From contig JAGRAG010000201.1 of assembly GCA_020435025.1 (NCBI GenBank), positions 1 to 12,138 of the forward strand: a DNA stretch of 12,138 nt, given 5' to 3'. The position numbers were made by a program, and so were the translations under genes. This document shows, piece by piece, positions 1-6,504 of this stretch. The notes under the pieces were generated by a model, which had not been told where the DNA came from, searched no databases, and saw only the letters and a list, made by a program, of their open reading frames with translations. Source of the DNA: Bdellovibrionales bacterium. Its GTDB lineage: Bacteria; Bdellovibrionota; Bdellovibrionia; Bdellovibrionales; UBA1609. How positions within the stretch are numbered: position 1 is the stretch's first letter; every line of letters starts with the position of its first letter.

Positions 1-338
1 GGAAAACTGCCACTTTGAGGGCTATGAGGAAGTCTCAGAACCGCGGAAACTTGTGGGTGGTTGTTGGGACGAATGCGGCCGATTTTCTCTTTTAAGAGAT
101 GATATCCTATAAAGTCACTTAGCCCGGCGGCTAAGAGTAAAATGGCAATCGTTTTGACCGCCTTTTTCTTTTCAAGATAAATCCAAAAAGCAAAGAGCAA
201 AGGGAGAAAGATCCGAGTGAACCAAAATTGGTTAGATAGATTGCTTATAAAAGGAAAGAATTGATCCCCAATAGGGTGTGACCAGGCCTGATTGATGAGT
301 TGGAAAAGTTTGTGATCTATGGACTCTAAATAAGACAA
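1..338 (-). CDS. PAP2-superfamily membrane lipid phosphatase (C-terminal part beyond window)
   Basis: My own translation of the minus strand gives an open frame from a TTG at 338-336 to the left edge (112 complete codons). It begins MSYLESIDHKLFQLINQAW and contains hydrophobic segments at about residues 40-55 and 62-80. Residues 83-91 (KEKIGRIRP) match the first PAP2 phosphatase motif, K-x6-RP. The frame ends in SGSFP at the edge, where the second motif (PSGH-like) would begin, so the catalytic histidines lie outside. Family members remove phosphate from undecaprenyl diphosphate, phosphatidate or related lipids at the membrane. The frame has a stop upstream of the TTG, so TTG is the only plausible initiator. 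It lies one base after the mscS stop, which suggests translational coupling in the same operon. The substrate cannot be told from this fragment. Confidence 0.8.
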   Translation of the reverse strand, partial: MSYLESIDHKLFQLINQAWSHPIGDQFFPFISNLSNQFWFTRIFLPLLFAFWIYLEKKKAVKTIAILLLAAGLSDFIGYHLLKEKIGRIRPNNHPQVSAVLRLPHSPQSGSF

Positions 339-339
339 G

Positions 340-1245
340 CTATTTTATCATCTCAATTTGCAAAGGTTTTAATGTATCCAAGTGCACATCACGTTGAGGA
401 AAGGAGATCACAACATTATTTTGTCGGAAAAGATCATCAATTCGAAAACGAATCTGACTTTGAATCTGCTTTATCTGTAACACATCTTTTAGTTTTGTCC
501 AAAAAAAGACTTCAAAATTTAAGGAGCTATCGGCGAAATCGCTAAATAGAAGACTCGCTTTAGGAAATTTTAAAACGAATTCCTGTTCATTTACGGCTTC
601 TAAAAGCAGGTCTCGGACTTTCTTGGTATCCGATCCATAAGCGACTCCCACTTTTACGGAAGAGCGTACTAAAGAATCAGAGAGGGTCCAATTTAAAACG
701 TTTTTTTCTAAAAAAGAGGCGTTTGGAACGACAACATGGGTGTTGTCCATGGACTTGATTCGTGTACTCCTGGCACCGATGGCCTCAATCGAACCAAAGA
801 TACCATCGACTTCAACGAAGTCTCCCACACGAATAGGGCGTTCAATCATTAAGATCAGACCACTAAAGAAATTATTGACAATGTTTTGTGTTCCAAAACC
901 CACCCCGATGGCTAACGCTCCACCAATGACTGTAAAGATCTCCGTGGGTACTTTCAAAAGGCGAAGGACAAATAGGGTTAGAATGACTAGAAGAACATAA
1001 AAAACGGCAGTTTCTATAGTTACTTTTAAAGCATCTTCAATATCTAATTTAGAAATAAATTTTTTGGTGATGATTCGACTCAATCGTCGACAAATAAAGT
1101 ATCCTAAGACAAGAAGAACGATGCCTGTAATTAACTGACCGAGAGTAAGAAAACTTTTCTCGTTAACTGTGACGACTTTAAAGTGCCAAAGACTTTTAAC
1201 GATTTCAAAGACATCGACCCAATCAATAGATGAAAGACTTTCCAT
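340..1245 (-). CDS. MscS-family small-conductance mechanosensitive channel
   Basis: This 301-residue protein is a typical short MscS-type channel that opens under membrane tension and releases solutes on hypo-osmotic shock. Predicted membrane helices lie at about 34-54, 74-95 and 105-133. The third is the glycine/alanine-rich pore helix (GGALAIGVGFGTQN, about 108-121). The beta domain follows with RPIRVGDFVEVDG (136-148) and the conserved DNTHVVVPNASF (167-178), then the mixed alpha/beta vestibule domain to the C-terminus. The length is close to that of E. coli MscS. ATG at 1245 is the first possible start because a stop lies just upstream in frame; no strong ribosome-binding site is visible. 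The gene sits 32 bases after the LtaS-like gene and just before the PAP2 gene, so it is probably cotranscribed with both. The family call is secure; ion preference is unknown. Confidence 0.95.
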   Translation of the reverse strand: MESLSSIDWVDVFEIVKSLWHFKVVTVNEKSFLTLGQLITGIVLLVLGYFICRRLSRIITKKFISKLDIEDALKVTIETAVFYVLLVILTLFVLRLLKVPTEIFTVIGGALAIGVGFGTQNIVNNFFSGLILMIERPIRVGDFVEVDGIFGSIEAIGARSTRIKSMDNTHVVVPNASFLEKNVLNWTLSDSLVRSSVKVGVAYGSDTKKVRDLLLEAVNEQEFVLKFPKASLLFSDFADSSLNFEVFFWTKLKDVLQIKQIQSQIRFRIDDLFRQNNVVISFPQRDVHLDTLKPLQIEMIK

Positions 1246-1277
1246 ACATCAAGGTTCTCAAGAACTGATGAAAAAGT

Positions 1278-3338
1278 CTATAAATCATCTTTCTCGGGTC
1301 CGTCCTTAGTACTAACGACGGAAGCCGAGGACTGGGAGGACTTCTTGTTGTGGTAGAGCATATACTTGGCAGACTCATAAAGTCCTTGAGCCAAGCGACT
1401 CATTTCTGTCCATTTTTCTGGGTATTGATCTTTGACATCCTTATCTGGTTCATTAGAACGATAACGATAAAGTCCGCGAATGTTTCCCGGCAAGCCAATG
1501 GCGTAGAACTCTTTATCTAAAACTCCGATCTGAGGTGGTGTTTGATAGTAAACGAAGTTAAAGGCGTAACGAGTAGGTCTTTTGTCAGCAAATATATTAC
1601 GACCAAAGGTGGTGTTTTCGAAAGAGTGTCCTGTCATGCCGGCTAGTGTTGGAAGAATGTCTGGCTCTGTGACAATCTCGTCATTCACTCCGGGCTCAAT
1701 AAGGCCTGGGCCATAAAATACAAGTGGGACGTGCCATCGTTCCAAGTTAAAATGGCGACTTCCTGGAGAGACATGCTCGGCTTGGTAGTCAGGAAGGCCA
1801 TGGTCACCAGTGACGACAAAAATGGTATTTTTAAATTTTGGATCCTCTTTGGTTCGTTTATAAAATTCTCCAAATGCGTAGTCTTGAAAGCGCAGCGAAT
1901 TCAGCTCATCGTTAGAAAGAAGGCCATATTTCTTTAATGTCTTTTGGTCTAAACTCAAGCTTTCAAAGTCCCCATGATCTTCAGGTATGGTGTAGGGACG
2001 GTGAAATCCTGCTGATTGAATAAAAGCTAAAAAAGGCTTTTGTTCAGTGCGATCTCTTAAAGTTTGGTGAGCTTCTTTAAAAAGGTCCAGATCGGAAACT
2101 CCCCAGACATCGGTGCGAGGAGATGTCAGGTTCTCTTCGTCGATAAGGTGAACGCCTTTAATGTTATTGGTGATCACGCCTCTGATGTTTCCCCAATTGG
2201 CGCTGCCACCAATAAAATAGTATTTATCATATCCAGTAAAGGCATTGGCGACGGTATTTTGATTGATGATCAGAGGATTTCGAGAGGAACTTCCTTGATG
2301 GTCATTTACATCAGGAATTCCAGTAATCAAGCAATAAATAGATCGAGCTGTAGCCTCGCTAGGGACATAGTATTCGGTAAATAAAAGCCCCCCTTTTGCC
2401 GCCTCATCAAGATAAGGAGTGGGTTTTAAGGGGTGCCCGAGAACCCCCGTTTTATAAGCCGCTAGGGATTCTAAAATGATCACGACGATGTTGGGAGGGT
2501 TTTTAGGGTCGATCTTTGTAAAAGGACTTCCCATTTTAATGGGACGTTGAAAATGTAGAGAATCGACAGAAGGGTTGGATACATCAAAATATTGACTCAC
2601 TATAGGATAAAGCTCTTTGGTGTTGGCTGCATTGTAGGCTTGTTTTCGATTTTTAAAGGTATCTACAAAATAATGAATAGGGTTCATGGAAAGTGAAGAG
2701 ATGAAGGTGTTTGTCGAAAAATAGGCCTCGCTCCAACGTAGAGGATATTGGGAAAGTTTTCCATGAAGCCCGGCAACAGAAAAAAGAAAAATCAGTAGTC
2801 CGTAAAACCACCTTTTATGAAGTTTTATGGGAGGTTGACTTCTATAAAAAAATATAAATCTTGATAGCGTGACAAAGGAGAGGTGACCCAACAACGCGCC
2901 CCCGAGACACATCCAAATAACAGGGTAGGTGGACCATACCATTTCGGCTGATATCAGGGGGTTTTTAAAAAATTCTAAAATAGTGGCATTCACTCGACCG
3001 TGTAAATATCGGTAATAGGCGATGTCGATCATCCCAGTAGCAATAATTCCGAAAAAAACAGCAGTATATGCAAGAGTCCAAAACTTCTGAGCCCAACGGC
3101 TTTTGTAAGGATCTAATGGAGGGATCCAAAATAAGAGCACCATCGGTAAGAGTAAAACAAGGCTGACCCGAGCATCAAATTTTGCTCCTAAGTAAAGTGC
3201 TTCGATAAATTCACGGGAAGAAAATGGACTTGCTTCGCTGACAAAGATAATAGCAAAAGCTAAGCGCATGACAAAAAACATCAACCAAAGAATTAAGAAA
3301 ATTTTTATAAAGGCTTTGCTTCGTAGACTAAGTTGCAA
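1278..3338 (-). CDS. LTA-synthase/OpgB-like membrane phosphoglycerol transferase (sulfatase fold)
   Basis: A 686-residue inner-membrane enzyme with about five N-terminal helices (roughly 10-33, 58-75, 86-108, 133-156, 177-194) followed by a periplasmic sulfatase-fold domain from about residue 280. This is the layout of LtaS and related phosphoglycerol or phosphoethanolamine transferases. Visible metal and catalytic features are E290 in VVIILESL, the likely nucleophile T330 in SEATARS, H446 in FHRPYT, and D512/H513 in VVTGDHG. Family enzymes take a head group from a phospholipid and add it to a polymer, glycan or lipid A. In a Gram-negative cell the acceptor is more likely a periplasmic glucan or glycolipid than lipoteichoic acid, but the sequence does not decide. 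The start is TTG, supported by a purine-rich ribosome-binding site. It lies 6 bases after the DUF547 gene. The Ser/Lys-rich C-terminal tail (about 665-686) looks unstructured. Confidence 0.88.
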   Translation of the reverse strand: MQLSLRSKAFIKIFLILWLMFFVMRLAFAIIFVSEASPFSSREFIEALYLGAKFDARVSLVLLLPMVLLFWIPPLDPYKSRWAQKFWTLAYTAVFFGIIATGMIDIAYYRYLHGRVNATILEFFKNPLISAEMVWSTYPVIWMCLGGALLGHLSFVTLSRFIFFYRSQPPIKLHKRWFYGLLIFLFSVAGLHGKLSQYPLRWSEAYFSTNTFISSLSMNPIHYFVDTFKNRKQAYNAANTKELYPIVSQYFDVSNPSVDSLHFQRPIKMGSPFTKIDPKNPPNIVVIILESLAAYKTGVLGHPLKPTPYLDEAAKGGLLFTEYYVPSEATARSIYCLITGIPDVNDHQGSSSRNPLIINQNTVANAFTGYDKYYFIGGSANWGNIRGVITNNIKGVHLIDEENLTSPRTDVWGVSDLDLFKEAHQTLRDRTEQKPFLAFIQSAGFHRPYTIPEDHGDFESLSLDQKTLKKYGLLSNDELNSLRFQDYAFGEFYKRTKEDPKFKNTIFVVTGDHGLPDYQAEHVSPGSRHFNLERWHVPLVFYGPGLIEPGVNDEIVTEPDILPTLAGMTGHSFENTTFGRNIFADKRPTRYAFNFVYYQTPPQIGVLDKEFYAIGLPGNIRGLYRYRSNEPDKDVKDQYPEKWTEMSRLAQGLYESAKYMLYHNKKSSQSSASVVSTKDGPEKDDL

Positions 3339-3342
3339 TGAA

Positions 3343-3352
3343 TCCTACCTTT
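3343..3352 (-). promoter_or_regulatory. Ribosome-binding site for the TTG start of the LtaS-like gene
   Basis: Read on the minus strand, AAAGGTAGGA precedes TTG at 3338-3336. The AAAGG part is 9 bases from the start and the AGGA part 4 bases. It overlaps the stop codon of the DUF547 gene. No ATG lies in frame nearby, so this site supports TTG initiation and coupled translation. Confidence 0.6.
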
Positions 3353-4139
3353 GATCGTTGAGGTTCCAGTCATAGGAATGAAATTCAATTTTATAAGTAC
3401 CATCAATTATAGATTTTTGAAGAGTTTTGTCTCCAGTGATGTGTGGCGCGATAAATTTTGCGACTGAGTTCTTGTTTTTTGAAAAATCTTCTTCGAACCA
3501 ATCAAAGATCTTTGAAAGTCGGAGGGTTTTAGATTTGGTATTCAAAGTGTTTCGCTTACTGTCAGATAAAAAGAGCTTGGTTTGTTGTTGAAGCTGTTCT
3601 TCGAGTTTTTCGGCCGTATAGGCAAAGTTGGCAAGAGCTGGGCAGCCAATGGAGGCGCAATTTACGGCAAAGTGCACGCGAGGTTCGGAGTATTTTTTTC
3701 TCAAGATCCCATGTTCAATATGATCTAAAAAAGACTTCTTTCCGAATAGCGAAAAGAATTCTTTTTTCCAGGGACTTGAAAAAAAACTACCAATCTTTTT
3801 AATGGATTTAACGGGATAGTGATCAATGATGAGTTTTAAGGTAAGAGCATTATATGCGTTTATGAGAAATGCAATTTGTTGTGGCTGTGTCCATTCGTTA
3901 AATTGTTTCTGAGTGACCGAAGACAAGCTTTGAGTAAATTGATCTAATTCCGTACGGTTGGTTTTTAGAGATTTGTACTTAACGGTACTGACAGGACCGC
4001 TAACTACAACAAATTTTTTTAAAATCTCCTCGTAGCTTTTGTAGTTGTGGTCAAAGGCGGCATTAGAAAAAGCGGTTAAGGGAGTTAAAACAGTAGAAAA
4101 TAAAACAAGATGTAAAAAAAGATTCTTTAAACAAAACAT
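3345..4139 (-). CDS. Secreted DUF547-family protein
   Basis: A 264-residue protein with a hydrophobic N-terminal signal sequence (about residues 5-24, likely cleaved between 23 and 28), so probably periplasmic or envelope-bound. The rest matches the DUF547 family: FLINAYNALT (91-100), YPVKSIKKIG (108-117), DHIEHGIL (139-146), the hallmark NCASIGCPAL (160-169) with C161 and C166, AYT (173-175), and LRLSKIFDWFEEDF (206-219). The conserved Asn/Cys/His pattern resembles an enzyme active site, but I know of no firmly established reaction for this family. ATG at 4139 is preceded by AAGGGAGA at good spacing, so the start is well supported. It looks like the first gene of a four-gene set with the LtaS-like enzyme, MscS and PAP2. 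That places it in envelope or lipid metabolism by association only. Confidence 0.9.
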   Translation of the reverse strand: MFCLKNLFLHLVLFSTVLTPLTAFSNAAFDHNYKSYEEILKKFVVVSGPVSTVKYKSLKTNRTELDQFTQSLSSVTQKQFNEWTQPQQIAFLINAYNALTLKLIIDHYPVKSIKKIGSFFSSPWKKEFFSLFGKKSFLDHIEHGILRKKYSEPRVHFAVNCASIGCPALANFAYTAEKLEEQLQQQTKLFLSDSKRNTLNTKSKTLRLSKIFDWFEEDFSKNKNSVAKFIAPHITGDKTLQKSIIDGTYKIEFHSYDWNLNDQR

Positions 4140-4223
4140 GTATTCTCCCTTAGGGCTCGACTCATTTTAAAAAATCATCAGTTAGATAGTAAATGAGATT
4201 CACTGAATAAGCAGCCTTTAAAA

Positions 4224-4919
4224 TTAAGGATTTCGTGAGAAAAGCCATTTTTTCAAATACTTCATAAGAAAGGGCAGAGCGCCAAGTGCTAAAAATGATA
4301 ATATAACTGGCGTTGAAGTGATATCTGACAGAGATTGAATCGATGCCAGCTTCTGACCCGCATTCACGTAGACCAAAGCTCCAGGAAACATCCCAAGATA
4401 AGAGTATATAAAAAAATCCATGGTTGTCATCGATGTGACTCCCATCGCGAGGTTGATCGTAAAAAAAGGAATGGCGGGAACCAATCTAAGAGTGAGAAGA
4501 TAGCGAACGCCATCTTGTTTTAAACCCTTATTGATTTTTTCGATTTCATTAGGAAACTTCTGTTCGACAAATTTTCGCAAAAGATATCGACTGATTAGAA
4601 AGGCTAAGGTCGCGCCAAGTGTGGCGGAGGTCAGTGCTAAAAAAGTCCCCCATAACCAACCAAAAAGAGCACCGGCCACCAGGGAAAGGCCTGCGGCAGC
4701 CGGAATGGAAAGGGCCGTTAGCAAAATGTAGACTCCAGAAAAAACAGCAGGAGCCCAATATGGGTGGTTTGTGGTCCAGCTTCTTAATGCTCTTTCGTTC
4801 GATTTTAACTGTTCTAAAGTCAACCAACCTTTTAAGTGTAGGAAATATAAAAGAAAAAGCGAGAGGCCAATAAAGAGCGTTCCAATAATGAGCTTCCTAT
4901 TCCTAGATATCAACGTCAT
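4224..4919 (-). CDS. TVP38/TMEM64 (VTT domain) membrane protein
   Basis: A 231-residue multi-pass inner-membrane protein of the TVP38/TMEM64 (SNARE-associated, DedA-like superfamily) group. Helices lie at about 10-30, 58-78 and 80-110, with two near C-terminal segments. Family marks are VAGALFGWLWG (81-91), LRLVPAIPFFTIN (144-156) and LGMFPGALVY (175-184). Relatives of this superfamily are linked to lipid scrambling or carrier transport and proton-dependent membrane homeostasis, but the exact role here is unknown. A TTG-start version beginning at 4940 would add 7 residues. I prefer ATG at 4919 because AAGGGA (4928-4923, minus strand) lies just upstream and would otherwise fall inside the coding sequence. 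The gene is divergent from folE2 and 84 bases upstream of the DUF547 gene, so it may be transcribed separately from or together with the envelope operon. Confidence 0.9.
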   Translation of the reverse strand: MTLISRNRKLIIGTLFIGLSLFLLYFLHLKGWLTLEQLKSNERALRSWTTNHPYWAPAVFSGVYILLTALSIPAAAGLSLVAGALFGWLWGTFLALTSATLGATLAFLISRYLLRKFVEQKFPNEIEKINKGLKQDGVRYLLTLRLVPAIPFFTINLAMGVTSMTTMDFFIYSYLGMFPGALVYVNAGQKLASIQSLSDITSTPVILSFLALGALPFLMKYLKKWLFSRNP

Positions 4920-4922
4920 AGA

Positions 4923-4928
4923 TCCCTT
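4923..4928 (-). promoter_or_regulatory. Ribosome-binding site deciding the ATG start of the TVP38-like gene
   Basis: AAGGGA on the minus strand, with the AAGG part 5 bases before ATG 4919-4917. Its presence argues for this ATG over the upstream in-frame TTG at 4940. Confidence 0.6.
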
Positions 4929-5095
4929 ATATTGTGGCAAATGAGCGTGAATTGCGAATTTTTCAATATCATAGGAGGGTTAGCAACTAGATCTTGCAAA
5001 ATTTCTGTGAATTTTACGCGGAGCCATGATTTTATTGGAAATGTTTCGGTCAAACTGGTAAAAGCTGAGAGAAATTCGGGAAATACGGGAGATTC
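4929..5095. other. Divergent intergenic region between the TVP38-like gene and folE2
   Basis: This AT-rich stretch should hold the promoters of both divergent genes. A weak candidate for folE2 is TTGGAA (5035-5040), an 18-base spacer and TAAAAG (5059-5064). The folE2 ribosome-binding site GGGAG lies shortly before its ATG. I looked for a Zur-type palindrome, because folE2 is zinc-regulated in many bacteria, and saw no convincing one. Confidence 0.35.
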
Positions 5096-6055
5096 ATGTC
5101 CAAAACCTCTATGGAAACCGCCAACATTTTAATGAATGCGTCATCTTTACTGCCTGATGTCTCGCATGAGCGGGAAGCTACAATTCATGGGGCCATTGAA
5201 ACTGTGGGGATGGAATCCATCGAAATGCCCATTCGTTGGAAAAACGGTGAGGGGCCAGAGTTTTTTCTTCCTGCTAGAATTGATGCCACAGTGAATTTGA
5301 AAGAGCATTCTGCTAAAGGCATTCATATGTCACGACTGTACCTTTCTCTTTCAAAGTGGACGGCGAAATCGGCATTAACTCTTGCTTCTTTAAAAAAGAT
5401 TCTAATTGAATTTGTCGAAGATCAAAATGGATTAAGTGATTCAGCCTCGATTCGTATAAGATTTGATCTGCCGATCCAAAGGAAGGCGCTCGTTAGTGAT
5501 AAGCTGGGTTGGAGACAGTATCCAATTGAGCTGGGAGCTTATCTCCAAAAAGGAGATTTTGGTTTTTATATTGGCGGAGAAGTTCTTTACTCTAGTACTT
5601 GTCCCTGTTCGGCGGCATTGGCTAGACAGGCCATGCGTGAAAAATTTGAAGCTGATTTTTCAACTTTGGATTCTGTTTCCGTTGATGCTGTGGCAGATTG
5701 GCTGACTCAGGAAAGCTCGGTTGTGGCGACTCCGCATGCGCAACGAAGCTCGGCTTATTATAAAGTTCAGTTTGTGAGCCCTCAATTTGCTCCGACACCT
5801 TTGCAGTTAATTGATTTAATCGAAGATGCCTTAGGGACTGCTGTGCAGTCAGCCGTGAAAAGACAAGATGAGCAGGAATTTGCTCGATTAAACGGAAGCA
5901 ATCTGATGTTTTGTGAAGACGCTGCCAGAAAAGTCCGTCAAGTATTAGATACCAATTCTCGTGTTTCGGCTTATCATGTTAAGTTTGTCCATAGAGAAAG
6001 CCTCCATCCTCATGATGCGGTAGCTGAAATCTCTAAAGGCCGTATCATTCTTTAA
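5096..6055 (+). CDS. folE2: GTP cyclohydrolase I FolE2 (type IB)
   Basis: A 319-residue cytoplasmic enzyme that converts GTP to 7,8-dihydroneopterin triphosphate, the entry point to tetrahydrofolate and, where present, queuosine. Family features visible are LPDV near the N-terminus (19-22), GIHMSRLY (75-82), STCPCSAAL (167-175) with the active-site cysteine C169, ATPHAQRSSA (211-220), FCEDAAR (272-278) and a histidine-rich C-terminal HRESLHPHDA (299-308). The type IB enzyme does not strictly need zinc, unlike FolE, so it often serves under zinc limitation; I cannot tell whether a FolE exists elsewhere. ATG at 5096 has GGGAG 5 bases upstream. The SxtJ-like gene follows after 60 bases on the same strand, possibly in the same transcript, though no functional link between FolE2 and carbamoyl transfer is evident. 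Confidence 0.95.
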   Translation: MSKTSMETANILMNASSLLPDVSHEREATIHGAIETVGMESIEMPIRWKNGEGPEFFLPARIDATVNLKEHSAKGIHMSRLYLSLSKWTAKSALTLASLKKILIEFVEDQNGLSDSASIRIRFDLPIQRKALVSDKLGWRQYPIELGAYLQKGDFGFYIGGEVLYSSTCPCSAALARQAMREKFEADFSTLDSVSVDAVADWLTQESSVVATPHAQRSSAYYKVQFVSPQFAPTPLQLIDLIEDALGTAVQSAVKRQDEQEFARLNGSNLMFCEDAARKVRQVLDTNSRVSAYHVKFVHRESLHPHDAVAEISKGRIIL

Positions 6056-6070
6056 GGTTGCAAAGCTTGC

Positions 6071-6116
6071 CGCCTCTTATCATAATATTGAGATCAGGTC
6101 TTAGAGGGGAGAGGCG
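6071..6116 (+). promoter_or_regulatory. Inverted repeat that would mask the SxtJ-like gene's ribosome-binding site
   Basis: CGCCTCT at 6071-6077 is an exact reverse complement of AGAGGCG at 6110-6116. The second arm covers the 3' part of the GGGGAGAGG ribosome-binding site and the first base of the GTG start. The 32-base loop also holds AGAGG (6103-6107), which could pair with CCTCT instead. This could modulate translation of the downstream gene, or could arise by chance from a purine-rich ribosome-binding site. Confidence 0.3.
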
Positions 6117-6343
6117 TGCGTCTATTAGAAAAGCTTTACGGTGGCTGGATGAAATTGGCTCATTATATGGGTACCATCAATACTTTTTTGCTGCTGTTTT
6201 TGCTTTTTTTCTTAGTGTTTACTCCTATTAGTTTGTTTTTTAAGTTAATTAGGCGAGACGCTCTTCGTTTGCGTTGGAAAGGTCAGTCCAGTTATTGGGT
6301 ACCTAGAACAGAGGCGCCGGGTTCCATGAAATGGCGTTTTTAG
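6116..6343 (+). CDS. Short SxtJ-like membrane protein of the carbamoyltransferase module
   Basis: A 75-residue protein with one hydrophobic helix (about 22-44) and a basic, aromatic C-terminal tail (RRDALRLRWKG, then SSYWVPR at 58-64). The pattern from GGWMKLAHYMGTIN through the helix to YWVPR matches what I recall of the C-terminal half of SxtJ-family proteins, named from the saxitoxin cluster and usually encoded next to O-carbamoyltransferases. Most relatives I know of are about 130 residues with an extra N-terminal membrane part, which is absent here. Only 60 bases separate this gene from folE2, so the missing part is not encoded just upstream. The GTG start is supported by GGGGAGAGG immediately before it. 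The stop overlaps the ribosome-binding site of the next small gene. Function unknown; probably an inner-membrane partner of the carbamoyltransferase. Confidence 0.72.
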   Translation: MRLLEKLYGGWMKLAHYMGTINTFLLLFLLFFLVFTPISLFFKLIRRDALRLRWKGQSSYWVPRTEAPGSMKWRF

Positions 6344-6352
6344 GAGTTCATC

Positions 6353-6502
6353 ATGAGTTTTCTTTCTGAAATTTGGATGTTTTTAAAAGTACGAAAAAAA
6401 TATTGGTTGCTACCCATTTTGATCACGTTATTGATCTTAGGAATTCTTGTGGTCTTTGCTCAAGGCACGGCCGTTTCCCCTTTCATTTACACTCTCATTT
6501 AG
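6353..6502 (+). CDS. DUF5989/SxtK-like 49-aa single-pass membrane protein
   Basis: A small gene found by direct translation. It starts MSFLSEIWMFLKVRKKYWLL, has one membrane helix (about 18-37), and ends AQGTAVSPFIYTLI. The amphipathic, basic start, the RKK-W-LLP entry into the helix and the AQG-AV-PFIYTL ending match the family I know as DUF5989, the small partner found next to SxtJ-like proteins and O-carbamoyltransferases. AGGAG (6342-6346) lies 6 bases before the ATG and overlaps the stop of the SxtJ-like gene. The carbamoyltransferase ATG follows 2 bases after the stop, so all three are probably translationally coupled. An overlapping reading frame beginning at 6373 hides this gene from simple ORF calling. 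The molecular role is unknown; anchoring the soluble carbamoyltransferase to the membrane is a reasonable guess. Confidence 0.85.
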   Translation: MSFLSEIWMFLKVRKKYWLLPILITLLILGILVVFAQGTAVSPFIYTLI

Positions 6503-6504
6503 TA

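Noticed and set aside
740..1000. Plus-strand 86-codon frame inside mscS
   Set aside because: It is antisense to the most conserved part of MscS, with a low-complexity Lys/Arg/Thr/Pro composition expected of a shadow frame.
1254..1265. GTTCT-CA-AGAAC palindrome just upstream of mscS
   Set aside because: Only 5-base arms with a 2-base centre, inside a likely operon; too short to claim an operator or terminator.
4920..4940. TTG start at 4940 for the TVP38-like gene
   Set aside because: The ribosome-binding site AAGGGA lies inside this extension and points to the ATG at 4919.
4941..5095. Zur-type operator before folE2
   Set aside because: Only imperfect short inverted matches around 4950-4972 were seen; none resembles a convincing Zur palindrome.
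6373..6504. Upstream extension of the carbamoyltransferase to an ATG at 6373
   Set aside because: It overlaps the DUF5989-like gene out of frame, has no family character, and the canonical N-terminus begins at 6505.
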